Assembly: GCA_017469355.1 (NCBI GenBank)
Contig: JAFUGM010000021.1
Location: forward strand, 1-37,334
From: Solobacterium sp.
GTDB taxonomy: Bacteria > Bacillota_I > Bacilli_A > Erysipelotrichales > Erysipelotrichaceae
Length of the DNA: 37,334 nt
Direction of reading: 5' to 3'
Each line of letters begins with the position of its first letter. Positions within the stretch are counted from its first letter, which is position 1. Below are positions 19,935 through 28,121 of this stretch, piece after piece. The notes below the pieces were generated by a model. It saw only the letters and a program-made list of their open reading frames with translations, ran no database searches and was not told the origin of the DNA. The translations under genes were made by a program, and so were the position numbers.

Positions 19935-20299
19935 ACCTGGTTCCCCTTTCCTTTAATCAGTCCTTCTAATAATACCGCTGCTTTCATCATTGTCAGTCCA
20001 AGTGCAGCTGTAAATATATTCAATATGGAAGATCTGTATACTGAAACAAGCAGTATCGTCCCCCATAATGCCATATTTAACATGAAGTGCGGCATTCCGG
20101 TTCCCCTTCCTGCCGATCCGGAATCCACGATTCGATTCCAGAATCGAAGATTTCCCTCATAGACTATAACAGAAACCACCGCCCCAAGGAGATATCCATT
20201 TCCGTATTCTATCCCCAAGAGGTAAAACAACAGTCCCGCCGCAAGCAATCCGATTACGAAGGTACGAAGTCTGTGGTTTTCTTCCTTCATGAAAAACAT
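19931..20299 (-). CDS. atpI: AtpI-like small membrane protein at the head of the ATP synthase operon
   Basis: Hydrophobic protein of about 122 aa with four predicted helices (TFVIGLLAAGLLFYLLG, GYLLGAVVSVIVYEG, LNMALWGTILLVSVY, IFTAALGLTMMKAAVLLEG). Size, helix count and position directly before atpB fit AtpI, an accessory protein linked in other bacteria to c-ring assembly or Mg2+ supply. Sequence motifs in this family are weak, so the name rests mainly on context. I place the start at the ATG at 20299, one base past the parB stop; ATGs at 20311 and 20290 are alternatives. The lack of a gap from parB suggests read-through from the partition genes. Confidence 0.75.
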   Translation of the reverse strand: MFFMKEENHRLRTFVIGLLAAGLLFYLLGIEYGNGYLLGAVVSVIVYEGNLRFWNRIVDSGSAGRGTGMPHFMLNMALWGTILLVSVYRSSILNIFTAALGLTMMKAAVLLEGLIKGKGNQV

Positions 20300-20300
20300 A

Positions 20301-21191
20301 CTACTCTTCAATCATTCCAAGCACTTCAAGAATCCGGTTCAGATCCGCTGTGTCGGAAAAATGAATGGTCAGATTCTTCCCGCTGATCGCTACCTTTGTG
20401 CTGAGCTTTGAAGACATGCGGTTTTCAAGATCGCGAATCAGAGGGTCTTTTTCCTTTTCCACCGGTGCCTTTCGTACCGGACGGTTTCCGCCAGTCAGCT
20501 CTTTTACATAGCGCTCTACTTCCCGTACGGACATCCGCTCTTTCTTAATCTTTTCCGCCGCCTCAATCATTTCTTCTTCATCATTCAATCCAAGAAGCGG
20601 ACGTACATGACCCATGGTCAGCTGTTTTTCCGTCACCAGTTCCTGAATCGGCAGCGGCAGTTTCAGCAGCCGCAACATGTTGGCACAGTATTCCCGTGAT
20701 TTTCCAACCCGCTCTGCCAGTTTTTCCTGGGTATAGCCAAGTCGTTTGATCAATGACTCATAGGCCGCAGCTTCTTCAATCGGATTCAGGTTTTCACGCT
20801 GAACGTTTTCAAGAAGGGAGATTTCCATCATCTCTTCATCCGTGAATTCCACTGAGATTGCCGGGACCGTTGAAAGACCCGCAAGCTTTGCGGCACGTAA
20901 CCGGCGCTCTCCCGCAATCAGTTCATATCCCTGCACACTGGGACGTACCAAAAGCGGGGTAAAGATGCCATGAAGACGAATGGAATCCGCCAGTTCATTC
21001 AATGCCTTTTCATCAAATTCCTTACGGGGCTGGTAGGGATTCGCACGGATTTCCGATACAGGAATTTCGACTTCCTTTCGGCCTGGCGCATCCCCGCCGT
21101 TATTCTGAATGTCTTCCAGGAACTGTTCCACATCGGACCCGAAGATGGAATTGAGCCCCCGGCCAAGACCGGTTTTCTTCTTCTCTGCCAT
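20301..21191 (-). CDS. parB: Chromosome partition protein ParB (Spo0J)
   Basis: CTP-dependent clamp that loads at parS and recruits SMC to the origin region. Length 296 aa. The N-terminal CTPase domain has the GERRLRAA and ENVQRENLNP boxes. The helix-turn-helix is TQEKLAERVGKSREYCANML, followed by a C-terminal dimerisation region. Among residues known to separate ParB from Noc specificity, this protein keeps the ParB-type Arg (GKSR) and Gly (TMGHVR). The N-terminal LGRGLNSIF resembles the ParA-activating peptide found in ParB proteins. The ribosome site AGAGGT overlaps the parA stop. A perfect parS lies at 35409-35424. Confidence 0.97.
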   Translation of the reverse strand: MAEKKKTGLGRGLNSIFGSDVEQFLEDIQNNGGDAPGRKEVEIPVSEIRANPYQPRKEFDEKALNELADSIRLHGIFTPLLVRPSVQGYELIAGERRLRAAKLAGLSTVPAISVEFTDEEMMEISLLENVQRENLNPIEEAAAYESLIKRLGYTQEKLAERVGKSREYCANMLRLLKLPLPIQELVTEKQLTMGHVRPLLGLNDEEEMIEAAEKIKKERMSVREVERYVKELTGGNRPVRKAPVEKEKDPLIRDLENRMSSKLSTKVAISGKNLTIHFSDTADLNRILEVLGMIEE

Positions 21192-21194
21192 GAC

Positions 21195-21980
21195 TTACCT
21201 CTTTTCGTTCTGGGCGATCACTTCCTTGACCAGACCCACATATGCTTTCGCGCCTTCGGAACGGGTGTCGTATTCAAAGATACTTTCTCCCCGGCTGGGC
21301 GCTTCGGAAAGACGTACATTCCGCGGAATATAGCAGCGGTATACCTTTTCCTTGAAATACTTCCGCACTTCCTGCTGTACTTCTACGGAAAGCTTGGTTC
21401 GAACATCGAACATCGTAAGAAGTACGCCTTCAATCGAGAGTGCCGGATTCCACAGCTTCTGAACCAGACGAATGGTTGACAGCAGCTGCGTCAGACCTTC
21501 CAGCGCAAAGTATTCGCACTGTACCGGAATCATGACGGAATCCGCTGCGGTAAGCGCATTGGTGTTCAGAAGACCAAGGCTTGGCGGGCAGTCGATGATG
21601 ATGTAATCATACTGATTCCGCACCGCATCCAATTTCTGTTTCAGAAGATGTTCTCTTCCAACTTCATAGAGATTCGAAGCCATTTCGACATCTGCGCCGG
21701 AAAGATCAATCGTTGCCGGAAGCACATCCAGCGGCGGCATATCCAGGGTTACCCGATCCTGTTCTACCGTGTCAGAACCCATCAGTACCTGATAGACACT
21801 GTGGTTATGATCAAACCCGGCAGCGCCTGCGCCGATGCCGTTGGTTGCGTTTCCCTGCGGGTCAAAGTCCACCAGCAGAACACGCTTGTCCGCATAGGCT
21901 AGTCCCGCTGAAAGATTAATAGAAGTGGTGGTCTTTCCAACTCCGCCTTTCTGATTGGCTACCGCAATAATTTTCCCCAT
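21195..21980 (-). CDS. parA: Chromosome partition ATPase ParA (Soj)
   Basis: Deviant-Walker ATPase that dimerises on ATP, binds DNA non-specifically and moves origins together with ParB. Length 261 aa, the short chromosomal type without an N-terminal DNA-binding extension. The P-loop is KGGVGKTTTS (from residue 11) with the signature Lys, followed by LLVDFDPQGNATNGIG and IIIDCPPSLGLLNTNAL. GGAG lies eight bases before the ATG. It sits between noc and parB, in the order rsmG-noc-parA-parB known from Bacillus. Confidence 0.97.
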   Translation of the reverse strand: MGKIIAVANQKGGVGKTTTSINLSAGLAYADKRVLLVDFDPQGNATNGIGAGAAGFDHNHSVYQVLMGSDTVEQDRVTLDMPPLDVLPATIDLSGADVEMASNLYEVGREHLLKQKLDAVRNQYDYIIIDCPPSLGLLNTNALTAADSVMIPVQCEYFALEGLTQLLSTIRLVQKLWNPALSIEGVLLTMFDVRTKLSVEVQQEVRKYFKEKVYRCYIPRNVRLSEAPSRGESIFEYDTRSEGAKAYVGLVKEVIAQNEKR

Positions 21981-21996
21981 AGTCTACACTCCGAAT

Positions 21997-22797
21997 CTAT
22001 CTTGGAAACCGGACGATCACCCGGACATCGGTCATCGATTCTTCCGTCTCCGCAATTACATCAATTCCCATCTTTTTAATCATGCGTACACACCGGTAGA
22101 CGGAATTGATTCCTACCTGTGTGCTTCTTGTGAACCCTTTGGTCTTCTGTTTCCGCTTTGGTTTACTGCGGTCAGAGATCTGTTCAATATAGGCCTCGGT
22201 CTGACGCACATTCAGATTCCGATCTGCCACATAGTGATACGCCGCAACCTGCTTTTCCTGTGGCAATGACAGGAGTGCCCTGGCATGACGCTCTGAGATC
22301 TGCCGGTCCGCCACCGCATCCTGAACTTCCTGTGGGAGATTCAGAAGACGTATCTTATTGGCAACTGCCGACTGCGACTTTCCGACAATCTCCGCCACTT
22401 CTTCCTGGGTGAGGTTTGCCTGCCGCATGATCATCACATAACCTTTGGCTTCTTCCACCGCCGTCAGATTCTCCCGTTGAATATTCTCGACAATCGCCAT
22501 TTCTGCAGCTTCGTTTTCACCAGGAGAAAGTATATAGCAGGGAACCGATTCAAACCCGGCCTTCTGACAAGCCCGCCAACGCCGCTCACCAGCGATAATC
22601 TCATAGTGATCTTCGATTTCCCTTACGGTAATCGGCTGAATCAGGCCGTTAGCTTTAATGGATTCCGTCAGCTCGTTCATCGCCGTTTCATCAAAATGAA
22701 TGCGCGGCTGATACCGGCTGGCTTTTATTTTATCGATCGGGATCCGGATGACTTCTCCAGTATGGTCCCGCTCAAAGATATCAAAGAGGAATGCCAT
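21997..22797 (-). CDS. noc: Nucleoid occlusion protein Noc
   Basis: ParB paralogue that binds chromosomal Noc boxes and, with CTP, attaches to the membrane to block septum formation over the nucleoid. Length 266 aa. It has GERRWRAC and ENIQRENLTAVEEA boxes and the HTH TQEEVAEIVGKSQSAVANKI. Residues that set Noc specificity are present: Gln (GKSQ), Lys (VANK) and Arg (SERHAR). The first residues MAFLFDIFERD could form the short amphipathic membrane-targeting helix seen in Noc. RBS GGAG overlaps the rsmG 3' end. Assignment to Noc rather than a second ParB rests on these residues and on gene order. Confidence 0.93.
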   Translation of the reverse strand: MAFLFDIFERDHTGEVIRIPIDKIKASRYQPRIHFDETAMNELTESIKANGLIQPITVREIEDHYEIIAGERRWRACQKAGFESVPCYILSPGENEAAEMAIVENIQRENLTAVEEAKGYVMIMRQANLTQEEVAEIVGKSQSAVANKIRLLNLPQEVQDAVADRQISERHARALLSLPQEKQVAAYHYVADRNLNVRQTEAYIEQISDRSKPKRKQKTKGFTRSTQVGINSVYRCVRMIKKMGIDVIAETEESMTDVRVIVRFPR

Positions 22798-22799
22798 GT

Positions 22800-23507
22800 T
22801 TACTTCTCCCGCAGCGGCTTCTGTTTGATTCTGGAATACGGCCGCGGATACGCCGCAGGCGTTGGATGAAGTTTCTTCGCAAGAATCAGCGTTCTCTGAT
22901 CTCCCGAAGGCAGTTGGTCCGCAATGACTTTGGGAGCCCCGCAGCCTAACAGCGTTAACGCATAGCGCGCTTCTTCCGCTTCTTCCTGTCCCTTTGCGCC
23001 TTTCATCGCCGCAAAGGTCCCGCCAACTTTCACAAGAGGCACACTCAGTTCGGAAAGCACCGTCAGTCCTGCCACTGCTCTAGCGGTAACGAGATCAAAG
23101 GATTCCCGGGAAATACTTACGTAATCCTCTGCCCGCTCCGATACGATTTCCACATTGTGAAGTCCCATCTTTGAGCTTGCCTCGGAAAGGAAGGTGCACC
23201 GTTTCTTTGTGGGTTCTAACAGCACAAAGGAGGAATCACGCCATACGGATGCCCAGACAAGACCAGGAAATCCAGCACCGCTCCCGACATCGACGATCCG
23301 CTCTGCCTGAGGAATTCGTCCCAGCGGAAGAAGACAGTCGAGAATATGTTTTTCATAGACCTCTTCCGGCTCATCTACCGCTGTCAGATTGAATTTCGCA
23401 TTCCATTCCTTTAACAGTACCGTCAGGGTATGGAAGGCTTCCAGCGCTGCTTCATCCGAAGGAAGAGAGCGCCGGACGATTTCGTTTTTCAGTTCGTCAA
23501 TCGTCAT
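22800..23507 (-). CDS. rsmG: 16S rRNA (guanine527-N7)-methyltransferase
   Basis: Also known as GidB; it methylates G527 of 16S rRNA using SAM. Length 235 aa. Blocks include FNLTAVDEPEEVYEKHILDCL and the SAM loop RIVDVGSGAGFPGLVWA, then VTARAVAGLTVLSEL. The ribosome site is poor: no clear purine run precedes ATG 23507 after the 43-base gap, so translation may be modest. The gene heads rsmG-noc-parA-parB. The protein end (YPRPYSRIKQKPLREK) is a family tail. A Noc-box-like palindrome lies inside the gene at 23101-23114. Confidence 0.95.
   Translation of the reverse strand: MTIDELKNEIVRRSLPSDEAALEAFHTLTVLLKEWNAKFNLTAVDEPEEVYEKHILDCLLPLGRIPQAERIVDVGSGAGFPGLVWASVWRDSSFVLLEPTKKRCTFLSEASSKMGLHNVEIVSERAEDYVSISRESFDLVTARAVAGLTVLSELSVPLVKVGGTFAAMKGAKGQEEAEEARYALTLLGCGAPKVIADQLPSGDQRTLILAKKLHPTPAAYPRPYSRIKQKPLREK
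23101..23114. promoter_or_regulatory. Candidate Noc-binding site within rsmG
   Basis: The sequence GATTCCCGGGAAAT matches the B. subtilis Noc box ATTTCCCGGGAAAT at 12 of 14 positions and lies about 300 bases upstream of noc itself. The right half is perfect. It overlaps coding sequence, so chance cannot be ruled out. Confidence 0.35.
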
Positions 23508-23550
23508 TTCGAGTTTATTTTACACTGAGGTTTTTTTCCTTGGAAGACTA

Positions 23551-24783
23551 TCACTGCGCATTCAGGAAACTTTTAATGTGGAGAATTTCGTTTTCCACAA
23601 TTTCAATGGTTTCCTCATCCGGGGCGAAGAAGCTGCTGTAGGAAAAATACACCACTCCATCACACCCTTCCGCAAGCGAAACCTCGGTTTGTGATGCCAT
23701 CATATCGTCATGGCTCACCCATTCCATATTCACATCCTCATCTTCAGAAAGCTGATAGCGCACCCCAATCGCATACGCCGCAAGTCCTGTAAGCAGACGC
23801 ACATCAGAGTCTCCAACGACTGCTTTCCACTCCTGCAGTGTCGGTTCAAATGGCTTGATGGGATGAAGGAATCCCCAGTAGATCTGAGGAATCAGATAAT
23901 CTACGGTTCCCTGTTCCACCCAATGATAGGGATTGGCATATAACAACTGAATACAGTTATCGATATTCCCAGCCGGAGAAATTCCAAACTCCACTTTCTC
24001 ATCAAATTCCTTCACGATGTCATGAAGTTCTTTCACCATCTGATCCACATTAGCCATACGGAAATCTTCCAGGGTCAGATCTTCCTGTTCTTCCTGGGCC
24101 AGAGAATAGATATAAGCATCGAAATTCTTCTGGGTATCATACGGGTAGAAGTAATCATCCAGATGAATTCCATCCGGGTGGTATTTCTCCAGCAGCTCCT
24201 GCACCACCGATCCAATCAGGGCACGGACTTCCGGGTAAGCCGGATTCAGATAGTACCTGCCATTATTCTGACGCACCCGTTCATCATTGGAGTCAATCCA
24301 GGTCCGGATGATGAAGTCTTCCGGAAGATTCTCTGCTTCTTCTACCGTAACCGAGCGCATCGGGTTGATCCAGGCATGAACTGCCAGCCCTGCTTCTTTG
24401 GCCGCAGTGGAAAAGATCGCATAGGGGTCGTAGTCAATGTCGGGAAGAATAGCGGTATGGGGATAGATGGAAGAGTCATAGAATGCGTCCGTGAAGGCAA
24501 TCGTATGAAGGTAAAGGGTATTTATCCCAAGATCCTTCATATTAGATACGGCTTCTTCACAGAATTCACGGAATTCTTCTTCCGTCATTCCCTGACACAT
24601 CCTCTGGTATTCCAGATAGGAAAACCAGATACCGATGACCGGTTCCTGTTCTTCATCAATCACTTCCAAAGCCGCTTCATTATTTACCTGCGGTTCTTCA
24701 GCAGGTTTTGAGGAACAGCCGCCAAAGAATCCTGACACAGCTATGGACAGGATTAGTATCAGTTTTAGGAATCGCTTATTCAC
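23551..24783 (-). CDS. GHL10-type (glycoside hydrolase-like, PF02638) lipoprotein
   Basis: Predicted surface lipoprotein of about 410 aa. The N-terminus has a positive end (MNKRFLK), a hydrophobic stretch (LILILSIAVSGFFGG) and a lipobox Cys followed by SSKPAEEPQ. The body matches the GHL10/DUF187 barrel: GIWFSYLEYQRM, GINTLYLHTIAFTDA, LAVHAWINPMR, HPDGIHLDDYFYP and GISPAGN. The substrate is unknown; relatives are thought to act on cell-surface or dietary glycans. I chose GTG 24783 as start: it yields a clean signal peptide, has GGAG 11 bases upstream and overlaps the preceding stop by eight bases. The frame also opens at ATG 24816, which would bury the signal behind 11 residues. Position before rsmG is unusual. 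Confidence 0.85.
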   Translation of the reverse strand: MNKRFLKLILILSIAVSGFFGGCSSKPAEEPQVNNEAALEVIDEEQEPVIGIWFSYLEYQRMCQGMTEEEFREFCEEAVSNMKDLGINTLYLHTIAFTDAFYDSSIYPHTAILPDIDYDPYAIFSTAAKEAGLAVHAWINPMRSVTVEEAENLPEDFIIRTWIDSNDERVRQNNGRYYLNPAYPEVRALIGSVVQELLEKYHPDGIHLDDYFYPYDTQKNFDAYIYSLAQEEQEDLTLEDFRMANVDQMVKELHDIVKEFDEKVEFGISPAGNIDNCIQLLYANPYHWVEQGTVDYLIPQIYWGFLHPIKPFEPTLQEWKAVVGDSDVRLLTGLAAYAIGVRYQLSEDEDVNMEWVSHDDMMASQTEVSLAEGCDGVVYFSYSSFFAPDEETIEIVENEILHIKSFLNAQ

Positions 24784-25348
24784 GGGTGAGGTACTCCGAT
24801 CCGGGCAAGGTCTCAATCCAATCGCAGAAGGCCTGCCATTCCGGCAGCCGGTTTCTGCGGCGCAGACTGTAGATCGTCTTGAGCTGACGATAGTTGGTAT
24901 TCATGCGTGCAGTAAGGCGAAAGCCAGCCGGGTTGGAATACAGCAGTTCCAGATAGCTCTGCTTTGCGTGGTCATTCAATGTGGTAGTGTCTTTCCCTTC
25001 TTTATTCAGACGGGCAATGTCATCCTGCAGGGAATTATAGGCCGCTGTCTTTTCTGCCATGATCGCAATGATTCTCGAATCCACATAATCGATATACGCT
25101 GAGGAAGGATCAAGAGACGTAATCAGACGTCCAGGAGATTGGGATCGAACAAATTCAAAGAACTGATAATGTTCTGCCTCAACCCATGCTTTATTGGTAA
25201 AAGTCAGATCAAACTGAACAATGATTCCATTTAACATGTTTTCACTATCCCCGGTGCTTACTTCCTGGGAAATTGGATAGTCGGTTCCGTTTACGGTTTC
25301 TTCCAGTCCGTAAATATTCACATTAGAAACTACTTCCTGCCAATTCAT
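24776..25348 (-). CDS. Uncharacterised 190-aa protein, faintly like flavin-dependent thymidylate synthase
   Basis: I do not recognise this family with certainty. The strongest feature is near the C-terminus, residues 150-172: Asn152, Arg154, Leu156, Leu162, Arg163, Arg167 and Trp171 are spaced much like the N-x-R-x-L...LR...R..W helix of ThyX proteins. The central segment (FVRSQSPGRL, 67-76) is at the place where ThyX has its RHR...S motif, but that motif is not intact. No signal peptide or membrane helix is visible. The style also recalls small phage-encoded proteins. It overlaps mnmG by four bases upstream and the lipoprotein gene by eight downstream, so it is translated as part of this operon. 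Treat the ThyX idea as a hypothesis. Confidence 0.7.
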   Translation of the reverse strand: MNWQEVVSNVNIYGLEETVNGTDYPISQEVSTGDSENMLNGIIVQFDLTFTNKAWVEAEHYQFFEFVRSQSPGRLITSLDPSSAYIDYVDSRIIAIMAEKTAAYNSLQDDIARLNKEGKDTTTLNDHAKQSYLELLYSNPAGFRLTARMNTNYRQLKTIYSLRRRNRLPEWQAFCDWIETLPGSEYLTRE

Positions 25349-27231
25349 TCGCTTGCCTTCTTTCGTTGTTTGATCGCCACCGCAAGCACCGCAATATCTG
25401 CCGGATTGACACCGGAGATCCGGGATGCCTGCCCGATGGTGGCGGGTTGATATTCTTTGAGTTTCTGTCTGCCTTCCAGTGACAGATGGTCAATCGCGTC
25501 ATAATCGAAGTCTACCCCAAGTGTCACCTGTTCCATCGACCGCAGACGATCCGCTTCCCGCTTTGCTTTAGCGATATAACCGCTGTACTTGACTTCGATG
25601 TCACACTTTTCCGCAATGGAGGAATCTACTGATTCTCCAATCGCATTCAGTAAGGCTTCCGTTGTAACGCCTGGTCGTTTAATCAGTTCATATCCACTCT
25701 CACCACGATGTTCCGGAGTGAAATTGGAATCGGTTTCCAGCAACTCCTTTACCCGTTCATCATCCAGGTGTACCCGGACTTCCTTCAGGTGGTCTTCCAG
25801 GTCTGCTGTTGCCTGCTGTTTCTTCTCATAGTCTGCGTAGCGTTCTTCACTGATTAACCCGACAGCTCTTCCTTTATCGATCAGCCGCTGTTCCGCATTA
25901 TCATGGCGCAGCAGCAACCGGAATTCCGCTCTTGAAGTTAATAAGCGATATGGCTCTTTCGTTCCCTTTGCGGTAAGGTCATCAATCAATACACCAATAT
26001 AGGCTTCATCCCTTCCAAGAATCAGTGGTTCTCTTTCTTCCAATAACATCGCCGCATTAATTCCCGCAATGATGCCCTGGCCTGCCGCTTCTTCATAGCC
26101 TGAGGTTCCATTCACCTGACCGGCAGTAAACAGGTGATCAATGATCTTGTTTTCCAATGTCGGTTTCATCTGAATTGGATCAATGGCGTCATATTCAATC
26201 GCATAGGCGTATTTCTTAATGACACAATGTTCAAAACCAGGAAGGCTATGGGTCATCGCTTCCTGTACGTCGCGTGGAAGGGAGGTGGAAAACCCCTGAA
26301 CGTAGGTGGTATCCAGTGAACGGCTTTCCGGTTCAAGGAATAACAGATGTCTCGGCTTATCCGCAAAGCGCACCAGCTTATCCTCAATGGATGGGCAGTA
26401 TCTTGGCCCAACCCCTTTTACTACACCCGAATACATGGAAGACCGATGCAGGTTGGCACGGATGATCTCGTGGGTTTCCGGAGTAGTCCAGGTCATATGG
26501 CAGCTGATCTGGTCCTGATAGGGACGAATGGATCGGGTTGTCTCAGAGAAATGCACAAAACGATCCGTTCCCGGCTCCAGTTCTGTCTTTGAAAAATCAA
26601 TGGAAGAGGTCAATACGCGCGGTGGGGTTCCGGTTTTCAGACGGAACGTCCGTAATCCTGCATCCCGCAGGGATTGCGAAAACGCTTCGGTCGTCGGTTC
26701 TCTGTCCGGCCCACCTGGGACCACTTCATCCGAAATCATGTTCAGACCAGCCATATAGGTGCCGGTTGTAATGATGACGATTTCCGCAGATAAAAACGAT
26801 CCATCCGCAAGCGTTACACCACGCACCCGATTTCCGCTTGTCACAAGCTCTACCGCCATTCCTTCCAGAACGTCGAGATGTTCCGTATGGGTGACAATTT
26901 CCTGCATGCGGGCAGAATAGGCAAGCTTATCTGACTGCACACGCAGGGCCCGGACTCCCGGACCCTTTGCGGTATTCAGCATTTTAAACTGAAGTGCGGT
27001 TTCATCTGCCGTAATCGGCATCTGTCCGCCCAGCGCATCAATTTCCCGTACAACAATTCCCTTGGCAGGCCCGCCTACGGATGGGTTGCATGGCATCTTT
27101 CCGATATTTTCTTTTCGCAGTGTCAGTAATGCGGTGTGATGTCCGAGCCGAGCCGCCGCAAGGGCCGCCTCGATTCCCGCATGACCGCCACCGATCACGA
27201 TGATTTCATAATCCGATGTTGTCGGCCGCAT
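25345..27231 (-). CDS. mnmG: tRNA uridine-5-carboxymethylaminomethyl modification enzyme, FAD-dependent
   Basis: Also known as GidA; FAD/NADH partner of MnmE for wobble uridine modification. Length 628 aa. The FAD loop is IVIGGGHAGIEAALAAARLG at the start. PCNPSVGGPAKG and the block GTSGYEEAAGQGIIAGINAA are diagnostic, and the C-terminal MnmE-binding region has YSGYIAKAKREADRLR. ATG 27231 was chosen because FAD binding begins there and an AAGGAG site lies ten bases upstream; the open frame extends to 27459 but without family sequence. The first 26 bases overlap the preceding gene at 27206-28111. The gene ends with a four-base overlap into the 190-aa protein gene. Confidence 0.97.
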   Translation of the reverse strand: MRPTTSDYEIIVIGGGHAGIEAALAAARLGHHTALLTLRKENIGKMPCNPSVGGPAKGIVVREIDALGGQMPITADETALQFKMLNTAKGPGVRALRVQSDKLAYSARMQEIVTHTEHLDVLEGMAVELVTSGNRVRGVTLADGSFLSAEIVIITTGTYMAGLNMISDEVVPGGPDREPTTEAFSQSLRDAGLRTFRLKTGTPPRVLTSSIDFSKTELEPGTDRFVHFSETTRSIRPYQDQISCHMTWTTPETHEIIRANLHRSSMYSGVVKGVGPRYCPSIEDKLVRFADKPRHLLFLEPESRSLDTTYVQGFSTSLPRDVQEAMTHSLPGFEHCVIKKYAYAIEYDAIDPIQMKPTLENKIIDHLFTAGQVNGTSGYEEAAGQGIIAGINAAMLLEEREPLILGRDEAYIGVLIDDLTAKGTKEPYRLLTSRAEFRLLLRHDNAEQRLIDKGRAVGLISEERYADYEKKQQATADLEDHLKEVRVHLDDERVKELLETDSNFTPEHRGESGYELIKRPGVTTEALLNAIGESVDSSIAEKCDIEVKYSGYIAKAKREADRLRSMEQVTLGVDFDYDAIDHLSLEGRQKLKEYQPATIGQASRISGVNPADIAVLAVAIKQRKKASE

Positions 27232-28111
27232 ATTGAAGGAACTCCTTCCTTTCTTCCGTCTCCTCGGTAAGTATGACAAACCGGAGAGTTCCCCGCAGTC
27301 CCTGTTTCTTTGACTCCAGCTGATAGCACAACAGCTTCCCAAGGGTATTGCGTACCTGAATGGCACGGTCATTCCCCGTCGCCGCAAAGGGAACTGCGAT
27401 GATGACCTGCCCTTCGCATAAGCAGAATAGATCGGTAGTACTTCCCCGAATCGGTTCATAGCCTTCTGCTAATAACGGACGAACAAGCTTCTTCGCCCGA
27501 CGGAGTTCAGAAGACGTGTATTGATCCGGTGCGATCTGCGTATGAATTAATGCCAGTTCCTGACGAACTTCATCAAGTTCAAAGATGGTGTCCGGTTCAT
27601 AGTTCTGACTTCCTGCCCAGATATCGATTCCCCGCTTTTCCGCAATGCGTAATACACGTACGGTTGCGGTGGGGTCATTCCGGTCAAGATAGGTATAACT
27701 TTCCAGCTTGTCATTAATGCGAAGCCCAGCCTCTTCCGGATAGATTGGTGAACTGAAGTAGACGCAGTCTTTCAGATAGAGACAGTTCATGGTTTCAGGA
27801 ACATTGCCATCTCTTGCGGCGAGGGTAATCGCTTCCTTCAGTTTCTGCTTACTGCTGTAGCCGTTAAAGGTTTTATAGCGCTTCCACATCTCATCGAGTG
27901 AGAGACGGTTGGTGCTGTCATAATGGGCATACCCCACAAGGCCCTTCTTCCGTTTCGTTGGTCCATACGCATAGAAAAACAGGAGATCTCCGCGATGAAA
28001 ATCGGAGAATGAGGCCCGTGAGGAAAGCCGCCAGAAATTTACATCCCGGTTTCCGCAAAGGCGATGATATTCAATCATTTCCTGATCTGTTGTATAGACA
28101 ATCGAACTCAT
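27206..28111 (-). CDS. Uncharacterised protein with EVE/PUA-like N-terminal domain
   Basis: Protein of 301 aa that I cannot name. Residues about 1-65 have the look of an EVE/PUA-like fold: an aromatic (NFWRLS), then FHRGDLLFFYAYG (a Gly-Asp followed by strand) and KGLVGYAHY, the pattern of base-reading PUA-superfamily domains. Residues about 66-140 add a mixed helical part. The C-terminal third (ELRRAKKLVRPLLAEGYEP, then STTDLFCLCEGQVIIAVPF) could be a small alpha/beta nuclease-like domain, but no complete catalytic triad is clear. It lies between fhs and mnmG, overlapping mnmG by 26 bases, so it is translationally linked to that tRNA modification gene. A role in nucleic-acid reading is an inference. 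Confidence 0.75.
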   Translation of the reverse strand: MSSIVYTTDQEMIEYHRLCGNRDVNFWRLSSRASFSDFHRGDLLFFYAYGPTKRKKGLVGYAHYDSTNRLSLDEMWKRYKTFNGYSSKQKLKEAITLAARDGNVPETMNCLYLKDCVYFSSPIYPEEAGLRINDKLESYTYLDRNDPTATVRVLRIAEKRGIDIWAGSQNYEPDTIFELDEVRQELALIHTQIAPDQYTSSELRRAKKLVRPLLAEGYEPIRGSTTDLFCLCEGQVIIAVPFAATGNDRAIQVRNTLGKLLCYQLESKKQGLRGTLRFVILTEETEERKEFLQYAADNIGL

Positions 28112-28121
28112 AATGTTTTAC

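Noticed and set aside
27232-27459. N-terminal extension of MnmG by 76 residues
   Set aside because: The extension is not like any MnmG, overlaps the preceding gene fully, and a good ribosome site supports ATG 27231.
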